Positions 55,194-63,749 of a DNA stretch of 64,000 nt are shown here, piece by piece. Source of the DNA: Cupriavidus campinensis. GTDB lineage: Bacteria > Pseudomonadota > Gammaproteobacteria > Burkholderiales > Burkholderiaceae. The DNA lies in contig NZ_CAJPVH010000007.1 in NCBI RefSeq assembly GCF_905397395.1, positions 62,001 through 126,000 of the forward strand, in the 5' to 3' direction. Made by a program: the position numbers and the translations under genes. The notes under the pieces are model-generated. The model worked only from the letters and a program-made list of their open reading frames with translations, was not told where the DNA came from and did not search any database. Positions within the stretch are counted from its first letter, which is position 1; each line of letters begins with the position of its first letter.

Positions 55194-55832
55194 ATGGCAT
55201 GGACACGTGACGAAATGGCCGCGCGCGCGGCCCGCGAACTCCAGGACGGCTTCTACGTGAACCTCGGCATCGGCCTGCCGACGCTGGTGGCCAACCACGT
55301 GCCGGAAGGCATGGAGGTCTGGCTCCAGTCCGAGAACGGCCTGCTCGGTATCGGCCCCTTCCCGACCGAGGAAGAGGTGGACGCCGACATGATCAATGCC
55401 GGCAAGCAGACCGTGACCACGCTGGCGGGTTCGTCGATCTTCTCTTCGGCGGACTCGTTCGCGATGATCCGCGGCGGTCACATCAACCTGGCCATCCTGG
55501 GCGCGATGCAGGTCAGCCAGCGCGGCGACCTGGCCAACTGGATGATCCCGGGCAAGATGGTCAAGGGCATGGGCGGCGCGATGGACCTCGTGGCCGGCGT
55601 CGGCCGCGTGGTGGTGCTGATGGAACACACCGCCAAGAAGAAGGATGGCACCGAGGACATCAAGATCATGGCCGACTGCAACCTGCCGCTGACCGGCGTG
55701 GGCGTGGTCAACCGCATCATCACCGACCTCGGCGTGATCGACGTGACCTCCGATGGCCTGAAACTCGTGGAAACGGCGCCCGGCGTCAGCCGCGAGGAAA
55801 TCCAGGCAAAGACGGGCGCGACACTGCTGTAA
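55194..55832 (+). CDS. scoB: Succinyl-CoA:3-ketoacid CoA-transferase subunit B
   Basis: 212 residues. The active-site glutamate lies in [12 protein letters not shown], and the chain includes [16 protein letters not shown] and [15 protein letters not shown]. It forms a heteromer with the A subunit and carries the covalent CoA-thioester intermediate. AAGGAG precedes the ATG. A strong terminator ends the operon at 55870. Confidence 0.95.
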   Translation: MAWTRDEMAARAARELQDGFYVNLGIGLPTLVANHVPEGMEVWLQSENGLLGIGPFPTEEEVDADMINAGKQTVTTLAGSSIFSSADSFAMIRGGHINLAILGAMQVSQRGDLANWMIPGKMVKGMGGAMDLVAGVGRVVVLMEHTAKKKDGTEDIKIMADCNLPLTGVGVVNRIITDLGVIDVTSDGLKLVETAPGVSREEIQAKTGATLL

Positions 55833-55869
55833 GCGGATCGCCGCTTACGCGGTTGAAAGCCTGAAAGCC

Positions 55870-55904
55870 AAAACCCCCGCCAGCGCAAGCCGGCGGGGGT
55901 TTTT
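55870..55904. terminator. Bidirectional intrinsic terminator after scoB
   Basis: AAAACCCCCGCC and GGCGGGGGTTTT form a 12-bp stem with a 10-nt loop, followed by T. A/T runs on both sides serve scoAB and the convergent dehydrogenase gene. Confidence 0.92.
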
Positions 55905-55926
55905 GTCTTGGGGCGGGGCTTTGGCC

Positions 55927-56703
55927 TTACTGGGCCACCCAGCCGCCGTCCATGTTCCAGATCGCGCCGCGCACCTGGCGGGCGGCTTCACTGGAGAGGA
56001 ACACGGCCAGCGCGCCCAGTTCCTCGGGCGTCACGAACTCGCCGGACGGCTGCTTTTCGATCACCAGTTCGCGCTTGGCCTGCTCGACCGGAATGCCGTC
56101 GCGCTGCGCGCGCGCTTCCACCTGCTTCTGCACCAGCGGCGTCAGCACCCAGCCCGGGCAGATCGCGTTGGCCGTCACGCCGGTCTGCGCGGTTTCCAGC
56201 GCGGTGACCTTGGTGAAGCCGACAATGCCGTGCTTGGCGGCCACGTAGGCGGACTTTTCCGCCGACGCCACCAGCCCGTGCGTGGAAGCCACGTTGATGA
56301 TCCGACCCCAGTTCTTGGCCTTCATCGACGGCAGCGCGAGCCGCGTCGTGTGGAAGGCGGAGGTCAGGTTGATGGCGATGATCGCGTCCCACTTGTCCGT
56401 CGGAAATTCTTCAATTTTCGCGACAAACTGGATGCCGGCGTTGTTGACGAGGATGTCCACGCCGCCGAAGTCGCGCTCGGCGTAGCGCATCATGTCCTCG
56501 ATCTCGGCGGCGCGGCTCATGTCCGCGGCGTGGTAACCCACCTGGATGCCGCCGCCAGCGCGCGCGATCTCGGCCTTTGCGCCGTCCACGTCACCAAAAC
56601 CGTTGGCGATGATGTTGGCGCCCTGCGCGGCCAGTGCCTGCGCGATGCCGAGTCCGATCCCACTGGTCGAGCCAGTCACCAGTGCCGTCTTGCCTTTGAG
56701 CAT
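55927..56703 (-). CDS. bdhA: D-3-hydroxybutyrate dehydrogenase
   Basis: 258 residues. Motifs are TGSTSGIGLGIAQALA, NNAGIQF, the catalytic Ser in VASTHGL and YVAAK, and the family-specific GWVLTPLVQKQVE near the C-terminus. It oxidises (R)-3-hydroxybutyrate to acetoacetate with NAD+, feeding ScoAB and so acetoacetyl-CoA. GGAGG precedes the ATG at 56703. It is convergent with scoAB across the terminator; divergent from an alpha/beta hydrolase gene. Confidence 0.93.
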   Translation of the reverse strand: MLKGKTALVTGSTSGIGLGIAQALAAQGANIIANGFGDVDGAKAEIARAGGGIQVGYHAADMSRAAEIEDMMRYAERDFGGVDILVNNAGIQFVAKIEEFPTDKWDAIIAINLTSAFHTTRLALPSMKAKNWGRIINVASTHGLVASAEKSAYVAAKHGIVGFTKVTALETAQTGVTANAICPGWVLTPLVQKQVEARAQRDGIPVEQAKRELVIEKQPSGEFVTPEELGALAVFLSSEAARQVRGAIWNMDGGWVAQ

Positions 56704-56743
56704 GTAAGCCTCCGTCGGGAGTAGGGGGGTGATGTGCTGTGGC

Positions 56744-56766
56744 ATTGTACTCGCAGGGCGTACAAT
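56744..56766. promoter_or_regulatory. ATTGTAC-N9-GTACAAT inverted repeat in the bdhA/hydrolase divergent region
   Basis: Perfect 7-bp arms. Each arm contains TACAAT reading outwards, so the repeat could hold the -10 elements of both divergent genes, or be a shared operator. Good -35 boxes are missing, which would suit an activator. Confidence 0.4.
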
Positions 56767-56876
56767 CCTGCTTTGCCCAAACGCCCGGAATCTTCCGGAG
56801 CGTGGTCGTAATTCGCTGAGAATTGCGGCCAGCATGCGCCCCCGAAACGCAGTCCCCACCCTCGCAGGGAGTTCAG

Positions 56877-57758
56877 ATGTCTTCCAGCCCGCGCCTCGGC
56901 TTCGTTCAGTGCATCAGTCCCGCCGGCCTGCATCGCATGGCCTATCACGAGTGGGGCGACCCGGCCAATCCGCGCGTGCTGATGTGCGTGCATGGCCTGA
57001 CCCGCACCGGGCGCGACTTCGATACCGTGGCGCGTGCCCTGTCCGGCGACTATCGCGTGATCTGCCCTGACGTGGCGGGGCGCGGGCGCTCGGAGTGGCT
57101 GGCCGATCCGCGCCGCTACATCGTGCCGCAATATGTCTCGGACATGGTCACGCTGATCGCACGGCTCAACGTGGAGCAGGTGGACTGGTTCGGCACGTCG
57201 ATGGGCGGGCTGATCGGCATGGGGCTGGCGAGCCTGCCAAAATCGCCGATCCGCAAGCTGCTGCTCAATGACGTCGGCCCCCGGCTGGCCCCGCAGGCGG
57301 TGGAGCGCATCGGCGCCTACCTTGGGCTGCCGGTGCGCTTCAAGACCTTCGAGGAAGGGCTGGCCTACCTCCAGACCATCAGTGCTTCGTTCGGCCGGCA
57401 CACGCCCGAGCAGTGGCGCGAGCTGAACGGCGCGATCCTGAAGCCGGTGCAGGCCGCCGAGGGCATGGAATGGGGGTTGCATTACGATCCTGCGCTGGCC
57501 GTGCCGTTCAAGGAGACCACGCCCGAGATGGTGCAGGCCGGCGAGGCCGCGCTCTGGGCGATGTTCGCGGCCATCCAGGGCCCGACGCTGGTGGTGCGCG
57601 GCGCGCAGTCCGATCTGCTGCTGCGCGAGACCATGGCCGAGATGCAGGCGCGTGGCAAACAGGTTTCCACGGTGGAAGTCCCCGATGTGGGGCATGCACC
57701 GACATTTATCGATCCGGCCCAGGTGGCCATCGCCCGGGACTTCTTCCTGGGCACGTGA
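56877..57758 (+). CDS. Alpha/beta hydrolase
   Basis: 293 residues. The nucleophile elbow is FGTSMGGLIGMG, the oxyanion region MCVHGLTRTGRDFD, and the C-terminal His lies in PDVGHAPTFID. The Ser-Asp-His set is complete. The protein may be a PHB depolymerase-related or other esterase, but the substrate is unknown. It leads an apparent operon with a RidA gene and relA. The ATG at 56877 fits the homology start. Confidence 0.88.
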   Translation: MSSSPRLGFVQCISPAGLHRMAYHEWGDPANPRVLMCVHGLTRTGRDFDTVARALSGDYRVICPDVAGRGRSEWLADPRRYIVPQYVSDMVTLIARLNVEQVDWFGTSMGGLIGMGLASLPKSPIRKLLLNDVGPRLAPQAVERIGAYLGLPVRFKTFEEGLAYLQTISASFGRHTPEQWRELNGAILKPVQAAEGMEWGLHYDPALAVPFKETTPEMVQAGEAALWAMFAAIQGPTLVVRGAQSDLLLRETMAEMQARGKQVSTVEVPDVGHAPTFIDPAQVAIARDFFLGT

Positions 57759-57797
57759 GGCCGCGCCGGATCCCATCCCGAAATCAATGGAATTGCG

Positions 57798-58160
57798 ATG
57801 AGTACCAATGCCCTGAAGCGCGCCCATGTTGGCGCGCGCCTCTCCGAGTACGCGGTCTACAACGGCGTGGTCTATCTGGCCGGCCAGGTACCGGAAGTGG
57901 ACCCCAAGGCAGACCTGCGCGGCCAGACGCGCGAGGTGCTGGGCCATATCGACCGCCTGCTGGCTGAGGCCGGCAGCGACAAGACGCGCATCCTGTCGTG
58001 CCAGATCTTCCTGACCGACGTGACCCGTATCGGCGAGATGAACGAGGTCTGGGATGCCTGGGTGCCGCAGGGCAACACGCCGCCGCGCGCCACCGTCGAG
58101 GCGAAGCTGGCCAATCCCGACTACCTGATCGAAGTGGTGGTGACGGCCGCGCTGCACTGA
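57798..58160 (+). CDS. RidA/YjgF-family enamine-imine deaminase-like protein
   Basis: 120 residues with the family pattern VYLAGQVPEV, HIDRLLAEAGSDKTRILSCQ and PPRATVEAKLANPDYLIEVV; the Arg in the PPRAT segment is the conserved catalytic residue. RidA proteins hydrolyse reactive 2-aminoacrylate and similar imines. It lies 39 bp after the hydrolase gene and 16 bp before relA. Confidence 0.92.
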   Translation: MSTNALKRAHVGARLSEYAVYNGVVYLAGQVPEVDPKADLRGQTREVLGHIDRLLAEAGSDKTRILSCQIFLTDVTRIGEMNEVWDAWVPQGNTPPRATVEAKLANPDYLIEVVVTAALH

Positions 58161-58176
58161 TGGTGGATGGTTTGAC

Positions 58177-60408
58177 ATGGTGACGTCCACCGATCTCACG
58201 AGTCAGGTCGCAGGCGTGCCCGATGCCGGGCTGGTCGAGCGCGCGCTGGCGTTCGTGCGCGAGACCGCCGACGGGGCGCAGCCCGCGATGCTGCCCACCG
58301 GCGAGACCGTCCTGTCTCACGCCGAGGGGATGCTGCGCATCCTCGACGGCCTGCGCGTGGACGACGCCGCGCGCGCCGCGGCCTGCCTGTTCGCGATGGC
58401 GGCCTTCGTGCCGGACACCGAGCCGCAGATCGAGCCGCGCTTTGGCGAGGAAGTCGCGCGGCTGGTGAAGGGCGTGCGGCAGCTGCTGCGCATCGGTGCC
58501 ATCGCGGTGTCGCAGACCGATGTCTCGGAATCGTCGAAATCCGAGGTCGCTGCCCGCCAGGAACAGGTGGAGGCGCTGCGCAAGATGCTGCTGGCCTTCG
58601 CCCAGGACATCCGCGTGGTGCTGGTGCGCCTGGCGTCACGGCTCCAGACGCTGCGCTGGCTCGCGCAGACCAAGAACATGCCGCTGCCGGGCGTGGCGCG
58701 CGAGACGCTGGATATCTACGCGCCACTGGCCAACCGGCTCGGGATCTGGCAGATGAAGTGGGAGCTGGAGGATCTCGCCTTCCGCTTCGAACAGCCGGAT
58801 ACCTACAAGCGCATCGCAAAACTGCTAGACGAGAAGCGGATCGAGCGCGAGAGCTATATCTCGCAGGCGATCGAGCGGCTGCAGTCGGAACTGGCCTCGG
58901 CCGGCATCCCCGCCGAGGTCACCGGCCGGCCCAAGCACATCTACAGCATCTGGAAGAAGATGCGCGGCAAGGAACTCGATTTCGCCGATTTGTACGATGT
59001 GCGCGCGTTCCGCGTGATCGTGGACGACATCAAGGATTGCTACACGGTCCTCGGCATCGTCCACCATATCTGGCAGCCGATTCCGCGCGAGTTCGACGAC
59101 TACATCTCGCGGCCGAAGTCCAACGGCTACAAGTCCCTGCACACGGTGGTCATCGGCGACGATGGCCGCGCGTTCGAGGTGCAGATCCGCACGCAGGAGA
59201 TGCACCACTTCGCCGAATACGGCGTGGCGGCGCACTGGCGCTACAAGGAAGCCGGCAGCAAGGGCTACAGCGGGCAGTTCTCGGCCAGCGAGCGCTACGA
59301 CGAGAAGATCGCCTGGCTGCGCCAGTTGCTGGCGTGGAAGGACGATGCCGACCACTCGGTCGCGCACGAGGATTCGCCGTGGGAGCAGCTCAAGCATGCG
59401 GCCATCGACGACCATATCTATGTGCTGACCCCGCAGGCGCGCGTGGTAGCGATGCCGCAGGGCGCCACGCCGGTGGACTTCGCCTATTACCTGCATAGCG
59501 ACCTCGGCCACCGCTGCCGTGGCGCGCGCGTGGACGGGGCGATGGTGCCGCTGAACACGCCGCTGCGGAACGGGCAGACCGTGGAGATCGTCGCGGTCAA
59601 GCAGGGCGGGCCGTCGCGCGACTGGCTCAATACGGAGCTGGGCTACCTCGCCAGCAGCCGCGCGCGGGCCAAGGTGCGCGCGTGGTTCAACGCGCTGGAC
59701 TCGCAGGAGACCATCGCGCAGGGCCGGGCACTGATCGAAAAAACCTTGCAGCGCGAGGGCAAGACCGCGGTCAACCTCGACGACCTGGCCAGCCGGCTCC
59801 ACTTCAAGACCCCGGACGAGCTGTTCGCGGCGGTGGCGAAGGAGGAGTTCAGCCTGCGCCATGTGGAGCATGCGCTGCGGCACCCGGAGGGCGAGGCGCA
59901 GCCACAGTTCAACGAGGAAGAAGCCGTCACCAAGAAGAGCCGCGCGACCAGCGTGGCGCGCGGCGCCAAGAGCGGCGTGCTGGTGGTGGGCGTGGACTCG
60001 TTGATGACGCAGATGTCCCGCTGCTGCAAGCCGGCGCCGCCGGACGAGATTGTTGGATTCGTCACGCGGGGGCGCGGCGTGTCGATCCATCGCCGCAATT
60101 GCCATACGTTCCAGCAACTGTCGTCGCGTGCGCCCGAACGCGTGATCCAGACGGCGTGGGGCAAGCGCAGCGACGCCGTGTACCCGGTGGACATCCACGT
60201 GGAAGCCGTGGACCGCCAGGGCCTGCTGCGCGACATCTCCGAAGTCCTCTCGCGCGAAAAGATCAACGTCACCGGCGTGAAGACGCTTTCGAGCAAGGGC
60301 GTAGCGCGGATGCAGTTCACGGCCGAGGTCTCGGAGGCCACGCAGTTGCAACGCGCGCTTTCCATCATCGAAGATGTACAAGGGGTGTTGCAGGCGAAAA
60401 GAAAGTGA
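58177..60408 (+). CDS. relA: (p)ppGpp synthetase, monofunctional RelA
   Basis: 743 residues. The N-terminal HD-like domain lacks the HD pair (ACLFAMAAF in its place), so hydrolase activity is lost. The synthetase domain has YDVRAFRVIVDDIKDCYTVL and EFDDYISRPKSNGYKSLHT around residue 304; EFDD fits the EXDD motif of monofunctional RelA, not the RXKD of SpoT-type enzymes. A TGS domain (VLTPQARVVAMPQGATPVDF) and a C-terminal ACT domain with a Cys-rich segment (MSRCCKPAPPD) follow. It makes ppGpp on stalled ribosomes in amino-acid starvation. The next gene is tRNA-Val, then thrS. Confidence 0.96.
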   Translation: MVTSTDLTSQVAGVPDAGLVERALAFVRETADGAQPAMLPTGETVLSHAEGMLRILDGLRVDDAARAAACLFAMAAFVPDTEPQIEPRFGEEVARLVKGVRQLLRIGAIAVSQTDVSESSKSEVAARQEQVEALRKMLLAFAQDIRVVLVRLASRLQTLRWLAQTKNMPLPGVARETLDIYAPLANRLGIWQMKWELEDLAFRFEQPDTYKRIAKLLDEKRIERESYISQAIERLQSELASAGIPAEVTGRPKHIYSIWKKMRGKELDFADLYDVRAFRVIVDDIKDCYTVLGIVHHIWQPIPREFDDYISRPKSNGYKSLHTVVIGDDGRAFEVQIRTQEMHHFAEYGVAAHWRYKEAGSKGYSGQFSASERYDEKIAWLRQLLAWKDDADHSVAHEDSPWEQLKHAAIDDHIYVLTPQARVVAMPQGATPVDFAYYLHSDLGHRCRGARVDGAMVPLNTPLRNGQTVEIVAVKQGGPSRDWLNTELGYLASSRARAKVRAWFNALDSQETIAQGRALIEKTLQREGKTAVNLDDLASRLHFKTPDELFAAVAKEEFSLRHVEHALRHPEGEAQPQFNEEEAVTKKSRATSVARGAKSGVLVVGVDSLMTQMSRCCKPAPPDEIVGFVTRGRGVSIHRRNCHTFQQLSSRAPERVIQTAWGKRSDAVYPVDIHVEAVDRQGLLRDISEVLSREKINVTGVKTLSSKGVARMQFTAEVSEATQLQRALSIIEDVQGVLQAKRK

Positions 60409-60417
60409 TGCTATACT
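60388..60417 (+). promoter_or_regulatory. Promoter of tRNA-Val, inside the relA 3' end
   Basis: TTGCAG (60388-60393) and TATACT (60412-60417) with an 18-bp spacer fit a strong sigma70 promoter; the predicted start is near 60424, six bases before the mature tRNA. It overlaps the end of relA. Confidence 0.65.
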
Positions 60418-60429
60418 TGCGGCTTCGCT

Positions 60430-60506
60430 AGGCTCGTAGCTCAGCTGGTTAGAGCACCACCTTGACATGGTGGGGGTCGTTGGTTCGAGTCCAATCGAGC
60501 CTACCA
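60430..60506 (+). tRNA. tRNA-Val (anticodon GAC)
   Basis: 77 nt with an encoded CCA end. The acceptor stem AGGCTCG pairs with CGAGCCT. The anticodon arm CCACC-TTGACAT-GGTGG reads GAC, which decodes GTC and GTT. The T arm contains GTTGGTTCGAGTCCAAT. All arms fit. Confidence 0.97.
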
Positions 60507-60607
60507 ACGAATTGCAGTAAAGCAGTAAAAATACGTATTACCCCGTCGGCATCGAAGGCTGGCGTGACGGCAGATCCGATCGACTTCTACAGGCACGGAA
60601 ACGCATC

Positions 60608-60652
60608 ATGAACAAGACAACTCGAACTACTACCGCTGGTCAGCGACAGTAG
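60608..60652 (+). CDS. Thr-rich leader peptide of thrS (14 codons)
   Basis: The short frame ATG to TAG encodes [14 protein letters not shown], with five Thr in 14 residues. It lies about 230 bp upstream of thrS and is followed by an intrinsic terminator, the classical layout for ribosome-mediated attenuation by threonine supply. The ribosome site is modest (GGAAAC upstream). The Thr codons are ACA, ACT, ACT, ACT and ACC. Neither translation nor conservation is shown here, so the peptide could be incidental to the hairpin described next. Confidence 0.55.
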   Translation: MNKTTRTTTAGQRQ

Positions 60653-60657
60653 TCGAG
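60621..60657 (+). promoter_or_regulatory. thrS leader hairpin over the Thr codons, with GGU loop
   Basis: CTCGA/TCGAG, CTACT/AGTAG and CGCT/AGCG pair in nested order around the loop GGTC, giving a 37-nt stem-loop with one bulged A and an AC/AC internal loop. It overlaps the Thr codons of the leader peptide, as a 1:2 pause hairpin would. The loop GGU equals the anticodon of tRNA-Thr(GGU), preceded by U, so ThrRS could bind it as a mimic, as in E. coli thrS. The segment 60638-60645 can also pair with 60700-60706, the 5' arm of the terminator, as an antiterminator. Confidence 0.6.
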
Positions 60658-60694
60658 GTGCGCCTTCGCCCCGGGGTGATCCGGGTAGATTGAG

Positions 60695-60723
60695 AAAAAC
60701 GCGGCCTTGGCCGCGTTTTTTTT
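60695..60723 (+). terminator. Intrinsic terminator in the thrS leader
   Basis: AAAAACGCGGCC and GGCCGCGTTTTT form a 12-bp stem with loop TT, followed by a run of T. It ends 159 bp before the thrS start, downstream of the Thr-rich leader peptide and its hairpin, so it may act as a regulated attenuator. A simple terminator for tRNA-Val is the alternative, but it lies 190 bp from the tRNA. Confidence 0.85.
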
Positions 60724-60881
60724 CGTCTGTCGTTCGCCAGCGGCCTGATAAGCTGCCGCATCGTCCGCGATGCGCGGCAAGGAACAAATGGTGGCTGGCC
60801 TCGCCGCTACCGCAGACATTGACTTTGATCCGCCCGCCAAGGCGCAGAATGCTGGCGAGCGGACCCCTCAAAAGGTGCAAG

Positions 60882-62789
60882 ATGATCGCAATCACGCTGC
60901 CGGACGGTTCCCGTCGCGAATTTCCCGGCCCTGTCACGGTGGCCGAAGTGGCCCAGAGCATCGGCTCGGGCCTGGCCAAGGCGGCACTTGCTGGCAAGGT
61001 GGATGGCCAGCTCGTCGATACGAGCTACCGGATCGACCGTGACGCCGCGCTCGCCATCGTGACGGACAAGGATGCCGATGGCGTCGACGTGATCCGCCAC
61101 TCGACGGCTCACTTGCTGGCCTACGCCGTCAAGGAGCTGTATCCCGAGGCGCAGGTGACGATCGGCCCGGTCATCGACAACGGTTTCTACTACGACTTCG
61201 CCTACAAGCGCCCCTTCACGCCCGAAGACCTCGTTGCCATCGAGAAGAAGATGACGGAGCTCGCCCGCAAGGACGAGAAAGTCACGCGCGAAGTGTGGAA
61301 CCGCGACGAGGCGGTGGCGCTGTTCGAGTCGATGGGCGAGAAGTACAAGGCCGAGATCATCGCGTCGATTCCGGCGGACCAGGAAATCGGTCTCTATCGC
61401 GAAGGCAATTTCGTCGATCTGTGCCGCGGCCCGCACGTGCCGTCCACGGGCAAGCTCAAGGTGTTCAAGCTGATGAAGGTGGCTGGCGCCTACTGGCGCG
61501 GCGACTCGAACAACGAGATGCTCCAGCGCGTCTACGGCACGGCCTGGGCGAAGAAGGAAGACCAGGACGCCTACCTGACGATGCTGGAAGAGGCCGAGAA
61601 GCGCGATCACCGCAAGCTCGGCAAGCTGCTCGACCTGTTCCACCTGCAGGAGGAGGCGCCGGGCATGGTGTTCTGGCATCCGAAGGGCTGGCAGGTCTGG
61701 CAGGCGGTGGAGCAGTACATGCGCGGCCGCCTGGGCGCAGGCGGCTATGAAGAAGTCCGCACGCCGCAGGTGATGGACCGTTCGCTCTGGGAAAAGTCCG
61801 GCCACTGGCAGAACTACAAGGAGAACATGTTCGTCACGGAATCGGAGAAGCGCGACTACGCGATCAAGCCGATGAACTGCCCTGGACATGTGCAGATCTT
61901 CAACCACGGGCTGCGTTCGTACCGGGACCTGCCGCTGCGCCTGGCCGAGTTTGGCGCCTGCCATCGCAACGAGCCGTCCGGCGCGCTGCATGGGCTGATG
62001 CGCGTGCGCGGTTTTGTGCAGGATGATGCACACATCTTCTGCACGGAAGCCCAGATCGTGGAAGAAGCGAAGGCGTTCAACGAACTCGCGTTCTCGATCT
62101 ATGACGATTTCGGCTTCAAGGACGTGGCGGTCAAGCTGTCGCTGCGCCCGGCCCAGCGCGCTGGCTCGGACGAGATCTGGGACCATGCCGAGGAAGGCCT
62201 GCGCCTGGCCCTGCGCGCCTGTGGCGTGGAGTGGGAAGAGCTGCCGGGCGAGGGCGCCTTCTACGGCCCGAAGGTCGAATACCACATCAAGGATGCTATC
62301 GGCCGCTCGTGGCAGTGCGGCACGCTGCAGCTGGATCTGGTGTTGCCGGAGCGGCTGGGTGCCGAATACGTCGCCGAGGACAACTCGCGCAAGCGTCCGG
62401 TCATGCTCCACCGTGCCATCCTCGGTTCGTTCGAGCGCTTCCTGGGCATCCTGCTCGAAAATCACGCGGGTGCTTTGCCCGCCTGGCTGGCGCCGGAGCA
62501 GGTGGTGGTCCTGAATATTGCCGATTCGCAATCGGAATATGCCGAAAGCGTCGTGCAACTCTTGCAAAAACAAGGGTTTAGGGCCAAGGCCGATTTGCGT
62601 AACGAGAAAATTACGTATAAAATCCGCGAGCATTCTCTCCAGAAGATTCCCTACCTGCTGGTAGTGGGCGAAAAGGAGAAGGATGCCAATCAAGTGGCCG
62701 TGCGTGCCCGTGGCAACGTGGATCTGGGTGTGATGCCCGTCTCCGCGTTTGTGGAACGTCTCCAACAGGACGTTGCCAGCAAAGCCTGA
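60882..62789 (+). CDS. thrS: Threonyl-tRNA synthetase
   Basis: 635 residues. An N-terminal TGS domain ([20 protein letters not shown]), an editing domain with [16 protein letters not shown], the zinc-site region MNCPGH, class II catalytic motifs [20 protein letters not shown] and [18 protein letters not shown], and the anticodon-binding C-terminus are all present. The ATG at 60882 is preceded by AAAGGTG. The long leader 60507-60881 (375 bp) carries the putative attenuator. infC follows after 47 bp, as in many proteobacteria. Confidence 0.98.
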   Translation: MIAITLPDGSRREFPGPVTVAEVAQSIGSGLAKAALAGKVDGQLVDTSYRIDRDAALAIVTDKDADGVDVIRHSTAHLLAYAVKELYPEAQVTIGPVIDNGFYYDFAYKRPFTPEDLVAIEKKMTELARKDEKVTREVWNRDEAVALFESMGEKYKAEIIASIPADQEIGLYREGNFVDLCRGPHVPSTGKLKVFKLMKVAGAYWRGDSNNEMLQRVYGTAWAKKEDQDAYLTMLEEAEKRDHRKLGKLLDLFHLQEEAPGMVFWHPKGWQVWQAVEQYMRGRLGAGGYEEVRTPQVMDRSLWEKSGHWQNYKENMFVTESEKRDYAIKPMNCPGHVQIFNHGLRSYRDLPLRLAEFGACHRNEPSGALHGLMRVRGFVQDDAHIFCTEAQIVEEAKAFNELAFSIYDDFGFKDVAVKLSLRPAQRAGSDEIWDHAEEGLRLALRACGVEWEELPGEGAFYGPKVEYHIKDAIGRSWQCGTLQLDLVLPERLGAEYVAEDNSRKRPVMLHRAILGSFERFLGILLENHAGALPAWLAPEQVVVLNIADSQSEYAESVVQLLQKQGFRAKADLRNEKITYKIREHSLQKIPYLLVVGEKEKDANQVAVRARGNVDLGVMPVSAFVERLQQDVASKA

Positions 62790-62836
62790 GGGTGATGAGC
62801 ACGGCTTGTTTTTTTGTCTTCTTGAGGTAACGGAAC

Positions 62837-63358
62837 ATCGCTACAGACAAAGGTCACCGTATCAACCGTGAGATCAGCGCGCCGGAACTGCGCCTGGTAG
62901 GGGTTGATAACGAGCAGCTCGGCATCGTCAAGTTCATGGACGCATTGCGCCTGGCCGAGGACAAGGACTTGGATCTCGTGGAAATCGCGCCCAACGCGGC
63001 TCCACCCGTGGCCCGCATCATGGACTACGGCAAGTTCAAGTATGAGGAAGCCAAGCGCGCCCATGACGCCAAGCTCAAGCAGAAGATCATCCAGGTCAAG
63101 GAAGTGAAGTTCCGTCCTGGCACGGATGATGGCGACTACAACGTCAAGCTGCGCAACCTGAAGCGTTTCCTGGAGGATGGTGACAAGACCAAGATCACGC
63201 TGCGTTTCCGCGGCCGTGAGATGGCCCACCAGGAAATCGGTGCGCGCATGCTGGAGCGTCTGAAGGCGGACCTGGAGGAGCTGGGTCAGGTCGAGCAGAT
63301 GCCGAAGATGGAAGGCCGCCAGATGGTGATGGTGCTGGCCCCCAAGAAGAAGAAGTAA
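62837..63358 (+). CDS. infC: Translation initiation factor IF-3 (AUC start)
   Basis: 173 residues from an AUC codon. In-frame stop TAA at 62828-62830 excludes any upstream start, and homology ([16 protein letters not shown]) begins right after AUC. E. coli uses the equally rare AUU, which makes IF-3 repress its own synthesis; the same control is likely here. GAGGTAACGGAAC precedes the codon. The C-terminal domain ends in KKKK. ATG at 62936 would cut off the N-terminal domain, so it is not the start. Confidence 0.93.
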   Translation: MATDKGHRINREISAPELRLVGVDNEQLGIVKFMDALRLAEDKDLDLVEIAPNAAPPVARIMDYGKFKYEEAKRAHDAKLKQKIIQVKEVKFRPGTDDGDYNVKLRNLKRFLEDGDKTKITLRFRGREMAHQEIGARMLERLKADLEELGQVEQMPKMEGRQMVMVLAPKKKK

Positions 63359-63371
63359 TTCTCGCGCGGGG

Positions 63372-63405
63372 CGACGGCCGGGATGTCACGTACATCCCGG
63401 CGTCG
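63372..63405 (+). promoter_or_regulatory. Stem-loop leader between infC and rpmI
   Basis: GCCGGGATGT (63377-63386) pairs perfectly with ACATCCCGGC (63392-63401) around a 5-nt loop, and the stem extends by CGAC/GTCG past one bulged G. No T-run follows, so it is no terminator. In E. coli ribosomal protein L20 represses rpmI-rplT through structure in this same interval; a matching role is inferred. Confidence 0.5.
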
Positions 63406-63525
63406 TGCTGCGCGGAAAACCGTACGTGGTCCCCGTGGCTGCGTACAACAACAAGTGGATGCGGGTCTTGCAAGCGTCGGCGTGAGCCGTCCACCTGCAT
63501 GCATGTCATAGAGCTGGAGTTTTTC

Positions 63526-63723
63526 ATGCCTAAGATGAAGACCAAGAAAAGCGCCTCCAAGCGCTTTACGGCGCGCCCGAACGGTTCGTTCAAGCGCGGC
63601 CAGGCCTTCAAGCGTCACATCCTGACCAAGAAGACCACCAAGAACAAGCGTCAACTGCGCGGCACCCAGGACGTCCATGAGACGAACCTGAAGTCGGTTC
63701 GCGCGATGATGCCCTACGCATAA
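63526..63723 (+). CDS. rpmI: Ribosomal protein L35
   Basis: 65 residues, [14 protein letters not shown] at the start and the basic, short chain typical of bL35. The upstream sequence has GAGCTGGAG-type ribosome binding. It lies 167 bp after infC and 26 bp before rplT, the conserved order. Confidence 0.97.
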   Translation: MPKMKTKKSASKRFTARPNGSFKRGQAFKRHILTKKTTKNKRQLRGTQDVHETNLKSVRAMMPYA

Positions 63724-63749
63724 CCCAACGACAACGAAAGGAGTAATAC

